Shown: in pieces, positions 1 to 6,450 of the stretch
Layout of the letters: each line of letters starts with the position of its first letter
Numbering within the stretch: the first letter of the stretch is position 1
From: Clostridiales bacterium
GTDB taxonomy: Bacteria; Bacillota; Clostridia; Oscillospirales; Oscillospiraceae
DNA length: 8,984 nt
Assembly: GCA_012729875.1 (NCBI GenBank)
Contig: JAAYCC010000192.1
Span: forward strand, 1-8,984
Direction: 5' to 3'
The notes under the pieces: model-generated
Database searches by the model: none
Told to the model about the DNA's origin: nothing
The model's input: the letters and a program-made list of their open reading frames with translations, nothing else
Program-made: the position numbers and the translations under genes

Positions 1-477
1 ATCGGAATGCCGGGCTGCGGAAAGAGTACGGTCGGCAAGCTGCTGTCGGAAATGAGCGGTATGCTTTTTATTGATGTGGACAGCGAGATCGAGAAGTCCG
101 CCGGGATGTCGATTCCGGATATATTTTTAAAGTTCGGAGAGGAGTATTTCCGCAGGCTTGAAGCTATTGAGATATACAGTGCGGGTGCAAAAAGCGGCGC
201 TGTAATCGCCACCGGCGGGGGAGCTGTAAAGCTCCGTGAAAACTACAGGCCCCTAGCCGAGAACGGCCGAATCTACTTTATCCAAAGACCGATCCTTGAG
301 CTTTCAATCGATGGCAGACCGCTCTCTGAGGGAGCGGACTCCCTATGGGAAATATATGCCGACCGCGAACCGCTCTACCGCGAGTTTTCAGACTGTATTC
401 TCGAAGAGGGCATGAGCCCGGAGGCCGCCGCGGAATATATTTTTAACGATTTTCGCTCGTTTACTGATGAACAATAA
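1..477 (+). CDS. aroK: Shikimate kinase, 5'-truncated by the window edge
   Basis: Shikimate kinase phosphorylates the 3-hydroxyl of shikimate with ATP, in the cytoplasmic pathway to chorismate and the aromatic amino acids. The reading frame is open from base 1, and the first visible residues already form the Walker A loop (GMPGCGKST, visible residues 2-10), so roughly ten or more N-terminal residues lie outside the window. Other family marks are the DVD acidic motif (25-27), GEEYFRRLE (46-54), the glycine triplet of the shikimate site (ATGGG, 70-74), and a lid with GRPL (105-108) followed by DREPLYRE. The in-frame ATG at position 7 lies inside the P-loop and cannot be the true start. Some Clostridia carry this domain fused behind shikimate dehydrogenase, and that cannot be excluded here. 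Only 34 bases separate it from paaK, with no terminator, so they are probably co-transcribed. Confidence 0.9.
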   Translation: MGMPGCGKSTVGKLLSEMSGMLFIDVDSEIEKSAGMSIPDIFLKFGEEYFRRLEAIEIYSAGAKSGAVIATGGGAVKLRENYRPLAENGRIYFIQRPILELSIDGRPLSEGADSLWEIYADREPLYREFSDCILEEGMSPEAAAEYIFNDFRSFTDEQ

Positions 478-511
478 ACTGACAAAAACCATGGGAAAGA
501 AGGTATTATGA

Positions 512-1828
512 TTGTCTTATCATATGTATAATATAGAGGCGGAGACCATGCCGCGCGAGGAGCTTATAAAGCTGCAGAGCGAGAGACTCTGTGCAATGGT
601 AAAACGCATATACGAAAAGGTGCCGTTTTATAAAGAGAAGTTCGATGAGCTGGGGCTTAAGCCCGAGGACATCAGATCCATAGACGATATCGCGAAGCTC
701 CCGTTCACCAACAAACAGGATCTGCGCGACAACTATCCTTTCGGGCTGTTTGCCGTACCAATGGACGAGGTTGTCCGTATTCACGCCTCCTCCGGCACCA
801 CAGGCAAGCAGACCGTCGTTGGCTATACCCGAAACGATTTAGCCCTTTGGGGCGAGGTCATGGCGCGTACTCTCGGCGCGGGCGGTGTCACCAGCTCCGA
901 TATAGGTCATATCAGCTATGGCTACGGTCTTTTTACCGGCGGCATGGGCGGCAACCTCGGTTCCGAGACCGTCGGCTGCGCTACTATCCCGGCCTCCACA
1001 GGAAATACCCGCCGGCAGGTGACGATCCTCCAGGATTTTAAGCCCACCTTTATACTGATGACCCCCTCCTATGCGCTCACGATTGCCGAATATCTTGAGC
1101 AGAACGGCATCCCCGCTGAAACTCTCAGCCTTAAGTGCGGATTTTTCGGTGCGGAGCCTTGGACCGAAGAAATGCGGGGAGAAATCCAGCAAAGGCTGGG
1201 TATAAAAGCCTACGACATATACGGACTGTCCGAGGTCATAGGCCCAGGTGTCGCATATGAGTGTGAGTGTCAGAACGGGCTGCATGTCAACGAGGATCAT
1301 TTTTACATCGAAATAATAGACCCGGAAACGCTGCAGCCAGTTCCCGACGGGACGGAAGGCGAGATCGTTTTTACCTGCATGACCAAGGAGGCTCTTCCGC
1401 TGCTTCGTTACCGCACACATGACATAGGCATGCGCATGCAGGGCGCCTGCAGTTGCGGCAGGACGTTTGTGCGTCTTGCTAAGCCCTCCGGCCGTACCGA
1501 CGATATGCTTATTATCCGCGGCGTCAATGTTTTCCCGTCCCAAATAGAATCCGTGCTTATGAACATGGAGGGGATAGCGCCCTTCTTCCAGATGATTGTT
1601 GAAAGGGAGGGCAATCTGGATAAGCTCACTGTTCTTGTTGAGCTGACTGAAGAGGCATTCACAGATGAAGTCAGAAAGCTGGAGAGCATAACAAAGTGTG
1701 TCACCGAAAATATCCATTCCGTGCTTGGTATATCGGCAAAAGTCAAGCTTGTCGAGCCGAGGAGCATAGAGCGCTTTGAGGGCAAGGCAAAGCGCGTCAT
1801 CGACAAACGTAAGCAGATAAGTTTTTAG
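512..1828 (+). CDS. paaK: Phenylacetate-CoA ligase (AMP-forming), PaaK family
   Basis: This is a 438-residue adenylate-forming enzyme that activates phenylacetate or a related arylacetate to its CoA thioester, with ATP going to AMP and PPi. Visible motifs are the phosphate-binding loop SSGTTGK (93-99), YGLSEVIGPG (237-246), GRTDDML (327-333) and a C-terminal EGKAKR whose lysine (about K425) fits the catalytic lysine of the family. Two cysteine pairs (C251/C253 and C313/C315) could bind a metal. The length is normal for PaaK. The chosen start is TTG at 512, because AGAAGG at 498-503 sits eight bases upstream; the next in-frame ATG (524) has no ribosome site. An out-of-frame ATG at 508 opens a seven-codon ORF overlapping this start. 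The ACT gene follows after ten bases. PaaK-ACT pairs are common in anaerobes that ferment aromatic amino acids, often near indolepyruvate oxidoreductase genes, which are not visible here. The exact aryl substrate cannot be read from sequence. Confidence 0.92.
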   Translation: MSYHMYNIEAETMPREELIKLQSERLCAMVKRIYEKVPFYKEKFDELGLKPEDIRSIDDIAKLPFTNKQDLRDNYPFGLFAVPMDEVVRIHASSGTTGKQTVVGYTRNDLALWGEVMARTLGAGGVTSSDIGHISYGYGLFTGGMGGNLGSETVGCATIPASTGNTRRQVTILQDFKPTFILMTPSYALTIAEYLEQNGIPAETLSLKCGFFGAEPWTEEMRGEIQQRLGIKAYDIYGLSEVIGPGVAYECECQNGLHVNEDHFYIEIIDPETLQPVPDGTEGEIVFTCMTKEALPLLRYRTHDIGMRMQGACSCGRTFVRLAKPSGRTDDMLIIRGVNVFPSQIESVLMNMEGIAPFFQMIVEREGNLDKLTVLVELTEEAFTDEVRKLESITKCVTENIHSVLGISAKVKLVEPRSIERFEGKAKRVIDKRKQISF

Positions 1829-1838
1829 GAGGGATAGT

Positions 1839-2267
1839 ATGATATTAAAGCAGATATCGGTATTTGTGGAAAACCGCTATGGAGCGATAAGAGACATAAC
1901 CAAAATACTTGCTGATGCCGGCATAAACATCAGAGCGCTCTCCGTTGCGGACACTACCGATTTCGGTGTTGTCCGTATGATCGTGGATAAGCGCAAGCCC
2001 GCACTGAAAGCGCTCCGTGAAAACGGAATGACGGTCAAGGAGACGGACGTCATAGCGCTTGTCTCCGACGACAGGCCCGGATCCCTTTATAAAGCTCTCT
2101 GCCTGCTCGCAGAAAATGAGATACTTGTTGAGTACAGCTATGGGTTCGTTTCCCCGATGGGAGACGACGCAATTATTATTCTCAAGTGCGACGATATGCA
2201 AAAAGCTCTGAGCTGTCTGACAGAGAGCGGGTTTAAGCTCTTGACCGCTGAGGACGTAAAATTCTGA
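1839..2267 (+). CDS. Tandem ACT-domain protein (PaaK-associated type)
   Basis: This 142-residue soluble protein is made almost entirely of two ACT domains, about residues 1-70 and 71-142. Each begins with a beta strand and a ligand-loop-like turn: VENRYGAIRDI near residue 10 and SDDRPGSLYKAL near 77. ACT domains usually bind amino acids or similar small ligands at dimer interfaces. No catalytic domain is attached. It resembles the stand-alone double-ACT proteins encoded beside PaaK in Clostridia and Archaea, so a role in sensing an aromatic amino acid or aryl acid is plausible, but that is inference. An AGGAGGG ribosome site (1827-1833) overlaps the paaK stop codon and lies five bases before the ATG, which suggests translational coupling. 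The operon ends just downstream at a strong terminator. Confidence 0.85.
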   Translation: MILKQISVFVENRYGAIRDITKILADAGINIRALSVADTTDFGVVRMIVDKRKPALKALRENGMTVKETDVIALVSDDRPGSLYKALCLLAENEILVEYSYGFVSPMGDDAIIILKCDDMQKALSCLTESGFKLLTAEDVKF

Positions 2268-2272
2268 GAGAA

Positions 2273-2311
2273 AAAAATCCCGAAGGTACGACCTTCGGGA
2301 TTTTTATTATT
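2273..2311. terminator. Strong bidirectional Rho-independent terminator
   Basis: A perfect 15-bp stem (2273-2287 with 2291-2305) with a three-base loop is A-rich at the left foot and T-rich at the right. The core is TCCCGAAGGT against ACCTTCGGGA. A run of T follows on the plus strand and seven T on the minus strand. It lies between the stop codons of two convergent genes, six bases after the ACT gene and about ten bases from the end of the zinc-ribbon gene, and so can serve both. Confidence 0.95.
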
Positions 2312-2320
2312 TGTTTCATA

Positions 2321-3892
2321 TTATGATATTTTATAGGTTTGGCCTACAGCACTGTATGAATATGCTGAACCTATTTCAGCCTCAACGGGGGAACTGTCGT
2401 TCCGGAGCATAAACACGCAAGATGCCCTGACAGTCTCTCCCGGGCCGGTCTCTTCATAATAATTGTCGTCGGTTTCGGAGTTGACCATAGTGTATGTACT
2501 GTCCAGTGAAACGCCGTCCTGATAGGCAAATAAACAGAGCGCGTCTGCCAGCGCAATCTCATCGCTGCTGTTATTTGTGAACTCGTAGTACACTCTTATA
2601 GCCGCATTGCCATAGTAATCATATACAAGCTCGGCATCTGTGACCGACACGTAGTAGTCCTCGTCGAGGTATCCTTCGCCCGGCAGCGAAGCGGTCCATA
2701 TTGGTTCGCTGACTGTTTTAATGGAAAAAATGGCGGGGCGGCCCGGCAGTTCGCCGGGTGTATAGGTGGCGGTGACAGTTCCGCCGTCGGTGCCGAGATT
2801 ATAATCAAACAAGATAAAATCCACGCTACCGCCCTTGGAGTTGCACTTAAACTCATAGCAGCACTGGATCTTTACTCCCGGACGAATGTAACGGTCGGTG
2901 TTTCCGTATATCTCTACGTCGTCCCAGGTATAGGTTTCCGTGAGCTTTTTTCCGTCCTGCCTTGCATAGCATTCAAGCGCCGACCGCACGCTGGCGTTAT
3001 GGCCGCTGTTGTTGGTGAACTCGAAATAGACCCGCATTGCCGCACTCCCGTCAATGTCGGAAAAATGCTCCGCGCCTGTAACGGAAATGTAGTAGCTGTC
3101 ATCACCGACCGAGCCGCTGCCGGATATTCTGTCTGCCTTATCACCAGAATTTGTTGACAGATCTTTTCTTGTACCGGCGCCGTAGATGCTGCCATCCGAA
3201 CGCTCGAAGACTATTTGAAACCCTTCGTCGCCTATGAGGGTGAGCGTGTTATCCTTTTTGCTGTATATAAAGTCCAGCTCGTCGTCGTTGATTTCAGCCT
3301 CAAAGCCTTTACGGCTCGCCTCCCAGGTGCCCGACATCACATCATCCTCAAAGGCTGAAACGAGGTATACGCTGTGGTCTTTTTCAACCTGCAGCGCTAT
3401 GAGGCTTTGGGAGCCCTCTCCGTATATATCGGGGAGGTAGAAGCCGTTCCCGGGGATGACCTCAACGCTCTCCCAATAGCCAATGTATTCGGAGTCGCTG
3501 CCGATAAGGGATACTGTCAGAACTGCTGCAATGATCAGCAGTGCAAGGACTGTACATATCACGATGACAGCGGTCTTAGAGCCGCTTTTTTCGGCAGACT
3601 GCGTCTGCGAGGAACTTTTGTATATGTTTGGATCAAGGCCGTATGCGGGAGCGGAACAGCCCTGTGAAGAGGAGTTGCGCTCATATGAACTGCTGTCTTC
3701 AGCAGTGTGTTGCTCCCGGGGGTCTTCGGTGTCCGGAGCATGCTGATCTATATTATATTGCTGCTGAGTGCCGTAGCCATCCTTGTCGCTGTCGTCGGGC
3801 GTTTTTGGCACCGGTGCAGATCGGTGTCCGCAGTTTGGGCAGAATACCGCGTTGTCAGGAAGTTTCTTTCCGCAATCGGTGCAAAAAGGCAT
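2321..3892 (-). CDS. Membrane-anchored zinc-ribbon protein with two DUF5067-like domains
   Basis: This is a 523-residue protein of unknown function. The N-terminus is a zinc ribbon with C4, C7, C18 and C21 (CTDC and CPNC). A polar, low-complexity linker (about 25-105) rich in Ser, Gln and Asp follows, then one hydrophobic membrane helix (about 108-130), and the rest is probably outside the cell. The outside part has a beta-rich domain (about 134-235, starting near GYWESVEV) and two related copies of a domain resembling DUF5067 (about 267-367 and 413-510). Both copies share the pattern YY[IV]SVT...A.RVY[FY]EFTNNS. The ribosome site GGGAGGT (minus strand, 3905-3899) sits six bases before the ATG at 3892. 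The ATG at 3907 overlaps that site, so the shorter start is preferred, giving MPFCTDCGKK, a typical beginning for this class. Such proteins are common in gut Firmicutes; roles in envelope sensing or ligand binding are guesses. Confidence 0.85.
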   Translation of the reverse strand: MPFCTDCGKKLPDNAVFCPNCGHRSAPVPKTPDDSDKDGYGTQQQYNIDQHAPDTEDPREQHTAEDSSSYERNSSSQGCSAPAYGLDPNIYKSSSQTQSAEKSGSKTAVIVICTVLALLIIAAVLTVSLIGSDSEYIGYWESVEVIPGNGFYLPDIYGEGSQSLIALQVEKDHSVYLVSAFEDDVMSGTWEASRKGFEAEINDDELDFIYSKKDNTLTLIGDEGFQIVFERSDGSIYGAGTRKDLSTNSGDKADRISGSGSVGDDSYYISVTGAEHFSDIDGSAAMRVYFEFTNNSGHNASVRSALECYARQDGKKLTETYTWDDVEIYGNTDRYIRPGVKIQCCYEFKCNSKGGSVDFILFDYNLGTDGGTVTATYTPGELPGRPAIFSIKTVSEPIWTASLPGEGYLDEDYYVSVTDAELVYDYYGNAAIRVYYEFTNNSSDEIALADALCLFAYQDGVSLDSTYTMVNSETDDNYYEETGPGETVRASCVFMLRNDSSPVEAEIGSAYSYSAVGQTYKIS

Positions 3893-3952
3893 ATCGGGAC
3901 CTCCCATGCGTATAAAAAATCGAATAAAACCGAGTAATGATCGTTCCTGTAT

Positions 3953-3980
3953 ATTTTAACAAAAAATAGAGTGTTGTCAA
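3953..3980 (-). promoter_or_regulatory. Sigma-A-type promoter for the zinc-ribbon gene
   Basis: Read on the minus strand, a consensus -35 box TTGACA (3980-3975) is followed by a 16-base spacer and a -10 box TAAAAT (3958-3953, five of six consensus bases). It lies about 60 bases upstream of the preferred start at 3892 and points into that gene. The -35 box is also the left arm of an inverted repeat. Confidence 0.65.
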
Positions 3981-4005
3981 GAATATCTTATGCTTTATTG
4001 ACAAC
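3973..4005. repeat. Perfect 8-bp inverted repeat around divergent TTGACA boxes
   Basis: GTTGTCAA (3973-3980) and TTGACAAC (3998-4005) are exact reverse complements separated by 17 bases. Each arm contains a TTGACA box, the left on the minus strand and the right on the plus strand. The left arm is the -35 of a good leftward promoter. The right arm has only a weak -10 (TTTTAA, 4021-4026) at 17 bases. The repeat may be an operator, or chance symmetry of two -35 boxes. Confidence 0.5.
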
Positions 4006-4073
4006 GGACACTTTTACAAGTTTTAAGCCGACATTTTTATTTAAAATACTCTAACATTATTGGTAAATTCCCA

Positions 4074-4102
4074 TTGCATTTGATATTTTGTTGCTGTATA
4101 AT
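4074..4102 (+). promoter_or_regulatory. Probable promoter of the acd-etfBA operon
   Basis: TTGCAT (4074-4079), a 17-base spacer and a perfect TATAAT (4097-4102) point toward the dehydrogenase gene. The -35 is weak (three of six) but the -10 is consensus. Transcription would begin near 4109 and leave a leader of about 170 bases. A Rex-like palindrome lies immediately downstream of the expected start site. Confidence 0.55.
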
Positions 4103-4113
4103 GAAACAAGGTA

Positions 4114-4131
4114 TTGACAAATGTTTAACAT
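4114..4131. promoter_or_regulatory. Candidate Rex (NADH/NAD+ sensor) operator
   Basis: TTGACAAATGTTTAACAT matches the clostridial Rex consensus TTGTTAA-N4-TTAACAA at 11 of the 14 specified positions. It covers roughly +6 to +23 from the predicted start site, where a bound repressor would block transcription. Rex is known to control butyryl-CoA dehydrogenase/Etf operons in Clostridia, so the context fits. A lone perfect half-site TTGTTAA is also present at 4184-4190. No rex gene is visible in the window, and binding is inferred only from sequence. Confidence 0.45.
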
Positions 4132-4282
4132 AGTTGACTGTGATGTATCATACATGTTGATATGCTTATAGTTAGTAAAACTGTTGTTAAACAGGCAAAC
4201 CGTACATCCCTGATTTACAGCAGATAATTGCAGCTTCTCTATGTATATCAGGAAACAAAACAACAAAAAAGGAGACTCAGTA

Positions 4283-5446
4283 ATGAACAACACAGTTTTG
4301 GACTTCGGCTTTACTCCTGACCAGAAGGACCTGCAGATGATGGTTCGCGAATTCGGCGAAAAAGAACTGACATGGGAAAAGATGAGAGAGTTCGATGACC
4401 GCGGCGAGATCCCCATGGAGGCCTATAAAAAGGCTGCTGAAATGGGTCTTACCGCAATCACCATTCCTGAAGAGTTCGGCGGCGCCGGTATGGGGCAGGT
4501 TGAGAACGCGATTCTTTCCGAAGAACTCGGATACTGGAATGGCGGCTTTGCAACCACTGTTCTTGCAAATGGGCTCGCTTTTGACCCCGTCCTTCTTTTC
4601 GGAAACGATGAACAAAAGGCTTATTACGCAAAGTACATCGTAGACGGCGGCTTTGCAGCATTTGCTCTGACCGAGGCAAACGCAGGTTCGGACGCGGGCG
4701 CTCTGCGCACCACCGCTGTCAAGGAAGGCGACGAGTATGTCATCAACGGCTGCAAGTGCTTCATCACCAACGGCGGTGTTGCAGATGTCTACACTGTATT
4801 TGCTCTGACCGACCCCGATGCCGGCGCACGCGGCCTGTCCTGCTTCATCGTTGAGCGCGACCGTAAGGGCGTTTCCGTGGGCAAGGAAGAGGATAAGCTC
4901 GGTATACGCACCTCCAATACCTGCGAAGTCATTTTCGACAATGTCAGAATTCCCGCTAAAAACCTTGTCGGCCAAGAAGGCAAGGGCTTCAAGATTGCAA
5001 TGACCACCTTCGACCTGACCCGTCCGGCAGCAGTCGGCGCAGGTACCATAGGCGGCGCGCGCTTCCTCATCGACCAGTGCGTGCAATATGCCATGGTCCG
5101 TACCACTTTTGGTCAGCCGATTCTTACAAACCAGGCTATCCAGTTCAAAATCGCCGACATGGAGATTGGAACACAGGCAGCCCGCGCTCTCGTCTACAGA
5201 GCCGCTGAGATGCTTGACGCAGGCGTGGTTGATACCACAATCGCAGCTTCCGCAAAGGTTGCAGGCAGCGACAACCTCTTGAAGGTCTCAGCTGAGGCTA
5301 TCCAGATCTTTGGCGGCAATGGCTACAGCCGTGAGTATCCCATCGCAACTATCTATCGTGACGCAAAGATCTATCAGATCTATGAGGGCACCAACGAGAT
5401 ACAGCGCATGGTCATCATCAAGAGCATGCTGAAGGCTTACATGTAA
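4283..5446 (+). CDS. Acyl-CoA dehydrogenase (butyryl-/medium-chain type, Etf-linked)
   Basis: This 387-residue FAD flavoenzyme interconverts acyl-CoA and trans-2-enoyl-CoA, passing electrons to or from EtfAB. Both family signatures are present: ALTEANAGSDAGA (128-140) and QIFGGNGYSREYPIATIYRD (341-360). The catalytic base is probably E368 in IYEGTNEIQR. The region around 243-292 (DLTRPAAVGAGTIGGAR, RTTFGQPI, QAIQFKIADME) resembles medium-chain dehydrogenase more than the usual clostridial Bcd, so chain length or substrate is uncertain; butyryl-CoA, a longer acyl-CoA or an arylpropionyl-CoA are all possible. The start is the ATG at 4283, preceded by GGAGA (4271-4275) at seven bases; an in-frame upstream ATG (4241) lacks a ribosome site. 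In fermentation the likely direction is enoyl-CoA reduction, probably with electron bifurcation to ferredoxin through EtfBA, whose genes follow. The call of acd/bcd family is secure; the specific name is not. Confidence 0.93.
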   Translation: MNNTVLDFGFTPDQKDLQMMVREFGEKELTWEKMREFDDRGEIPMEAYKKAAEMGLTAITIPEEFGGAGMGQVENAILSEELGYWNGGFATTVLANGLAFDPVLLFGNDEQKAYYAKYIVDGGFAAFALTEANAGSDAGALRTTAVKEGDEYVINGCKCFITNGGVADVYTVFALTDPDAGARGLSCFIVERDRKGVSVGKEEDKLGIRTSNTCEVIFDNVRIPAKNLVGQEGKGFKIAMTTFDLTRPAAVGAGTIGGARFLIDQCVQYAMVRTTFGQPILTNQAIQFKIADMEIGTQAARALVYRAAEMLDAGVVDTTIAASAKVAGSDNLLKVSAEAIQIFGGNGYSREYPIATIYRDAKIYQIYEGTNEIQRMVIIKSMLKAYM

Positions 5447-5488
5447 AATCAATTAGTTTCCGCACATATACATTCATTTGCACAATAT

Positions 5489-5518
5489 TTGTTACCACAC
5501 AGTCTATATGTATATGAT
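5489..5518 (+). promoter_or_regulatory. Possible internal promoter before etfB
   Basis: TTGTTA (5489-5494), an 18-base spacer and TATGAT (5513-5518) form a plausible promoter reading into etfBA. Its predicted start, near 5525, would fall in the left arm of the hairpin at 5520-5559. The AT-rich surroundings make chance matches likely, so this is tentative. Confidence 0.25.
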
Positions 5519-5519
5519 A

Positions 5520-5559
5520 TGTGAGGTCCGCGTTAACAGTGTTTTGCGCGGACCTCATA
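5520..5559 (+). repeat. GC-rich stem-loop between acd and etfB
   Basis: TGAGGTCCGCG (5522-5532) pairs perfectly with CGCGGACCTCA (5547-5557) over 11 bp, extendable by a G-U and a U-A pair, with a 14-base loop. No run of U follows (ATAAAAAGC), so it is not a standard terminator on either strand. It may protect or define mRNA ends, tuning etfBA relative to the dehydrogenase, or cause partial termination. Confidence 0.6.
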
Positions 5560-5569
5560 AAAAGCAAGG

Positions 5570-5590
5570 TGCAAACACCGAATGTTTGCA
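5570..5590 (+). repeat. Short inverted repeat upstream of etfB
   Basis: TGCAAAC (5570-5576) and GTTTGCA (5584-5590) are exact reverse complements with a seven-base spacer. It lies just downstream of the larger hairpin and 25 bases before the etfB ribosome site region ends in AAGGA (5616-5620). It may be a second small stem in the leader or a protein site; evidence is weak. Confidence 0.35.
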
Positions 5591-5629
5591 TTGGTATAGA
5601 AATAACAAAGGAAAGAAGGATTACCTATT

Positions 5630-6436
5630 ATGAACATGCTTGTTTGCATCAAACAGGTACCTGACACTACCGAGATCAGGATTGATCCCGTTAAGCACAC
5701 ACTGATTCGTGATGGAGTACCCAGCATCGTCAATCCTTTTGACGCATATGCCCTTGAGTGCGCCGCCCGAATCAAAGATAAAAACCCCGATGCGAAGATT
5801 ACCCTAGTCTGCATGGGACCTCCTCAGGCTATGGATGCTCTCAAGACCTGCCTCGCAGTCGGCGGCGATAAGGCATACCTCGTCAGCGGACGCGAGTTCG
5901 GCGGCTCCGACACCCTTGCGACCAGCTATATTCTCGCAACCGCAATTAAGAAAATTGAAGAAACTGAGGGAAAATTTGATATTATCTTCTGCGGCAAGCA
6001 GGCTATAGACGGCGATACCGCTCAGGTCGGACCCGAAATCGCAGAACACCTTGACTACCCTCAGGTTACTTATGCCCATGAAGCATTTGCCGAAGGCGAC
6101 CTTGTAAAGGTCAAAAAAGAAGTCGATGAGGGTTTTGAGATGATCGGCGTCAAGACTCCCTGCGTCATCACCGTTACAAAGCCCAACTTTGAGCCCCGCT
6201 ATCCTTCCATCAAGTCTAAGATGGCGGCCAACCGCAAGGAAATCCCCACCATTGCTTTCGCAGACCTTGAGAGCATTATAGACTCCGGCAGAATAGGTCT
6301 CAAAGGTTCCCCTACAAAGGTCAAGAAGACCTTCACACCGGAAGTGAAGACCGGCGGCATAATTATCAAGGAAGACACCAACGAAGCATCGGCTAAAGTT
6401 CTCTTTGAGAGGCTCGTCGCCGATAAGGTCATGTAA
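5630..6436 (+). CDS. etfB: Electron transfer flavoprotein subunit beta
   Basis: EtfB is the smaller subunit of the heterodimeric electron transfer flavoprotein, which binds a nucleotide or second flavin and exchanges electrons with acyl-CoA dehydrogenases. At 268 residues it has normal length. The Rossmann-like fold opens with MLVCIKQVPDT (3-13), followed by NPFDAYALECA (35-45), the nucleotide-binding segment CGKQAIDGDTAQVGPE (121-136), and the conserved PCVITVTKPNFEPRYPS stretch (177-193). The start at 5630 is preceded by AAGGA (5616-5620) at nine bases; a second ATG two codons later is also possible. Gene order acd-etfB-etfA is that of bifurcating Bcd-Etf systems in Clostridia, where EtfB carries the bifurcating FAD and accepts NADH. 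That activity here is inferred from context and similarity, not shown by one diagnostic residue. Confidence 0.95.
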   Translation: MNMLVCIKQVPDTTEIRIDPVKHTLIRDGVPSIVNPFDAYALECAARIKDKNPDAKITLVCMGPPQAMDALKTCLAVGGDKAYLVSGREFGGSDTLATSYILATAIKKIEETEGKFDIIFCGKQAIDGDTAQVGPEIAEHLDYPQVTYAHEAFAEGDLVKVKKEVDEGFEMIGVKTPCVITVTKPNFEPRYPSIKSKMAANRKEIPTIAFADLESIIDSGRIGLKGSPTKVKKTFTPEVKTGGIIIKEDTNEASAKVLFERLVADKVM

Positions 6437-6450
6437 GGGGGTAACAGGCA

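Larger units (their letters stand above)
3893..4282. other. Divergent intergenic region with regulatory sites
   Basis: This 390-base AT-rich spacer separates the leftward zinc-ribbon gene from the rightward acyl-CoA dehydrogenase gene. I see no convincing coding sequence in it. It holds a leftward promoter, an 8-bp inverted repeat that includes its -35 box, a rightward promoter, a Rex-like operator and several short palindromes (for example 4143-4155 and 4181-4194), followed by about 150 bases of leader before the dehydrogenase start. No riboswitch that I can recognise is present. Confidence 0.6.

Noticed and set aside
839..1717. Long open frame of 292 codons on the minus strand
   Set aside because: It lies wholly antisense to paaK, has no ribosome site, and its translation has no recognisable motif; the plus-strand frame has clear PaaK motifs.
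4114..4119. TTGACA as the -35 box of the acd promoter
   Set aside because: No acceptable -10 lies 16-18 bases downstream (4136-4143 region reads GACTGTGA); the box fits better as half of the Rex-like palindrome.
4103..4282. Riboswitch or small RNA in the acd leader
   Set aside because: I saw only short palindromes and no conserved riboswitch core or terminator/anti-terminator pair.
4057..4416. Minus-strand open frame across the acd leader and start
   Set aside because: It spans an AT-rich regulatory region with the acd promoter and ribosome site and has no convincing start or motif.
4277..5086. Minus-strand open frame of 269 codons opposite the acyl-CoA dehydrogenase
   Set aside because: It is a shadow of a well-supported gene and looks like compositional openness, with no family features.
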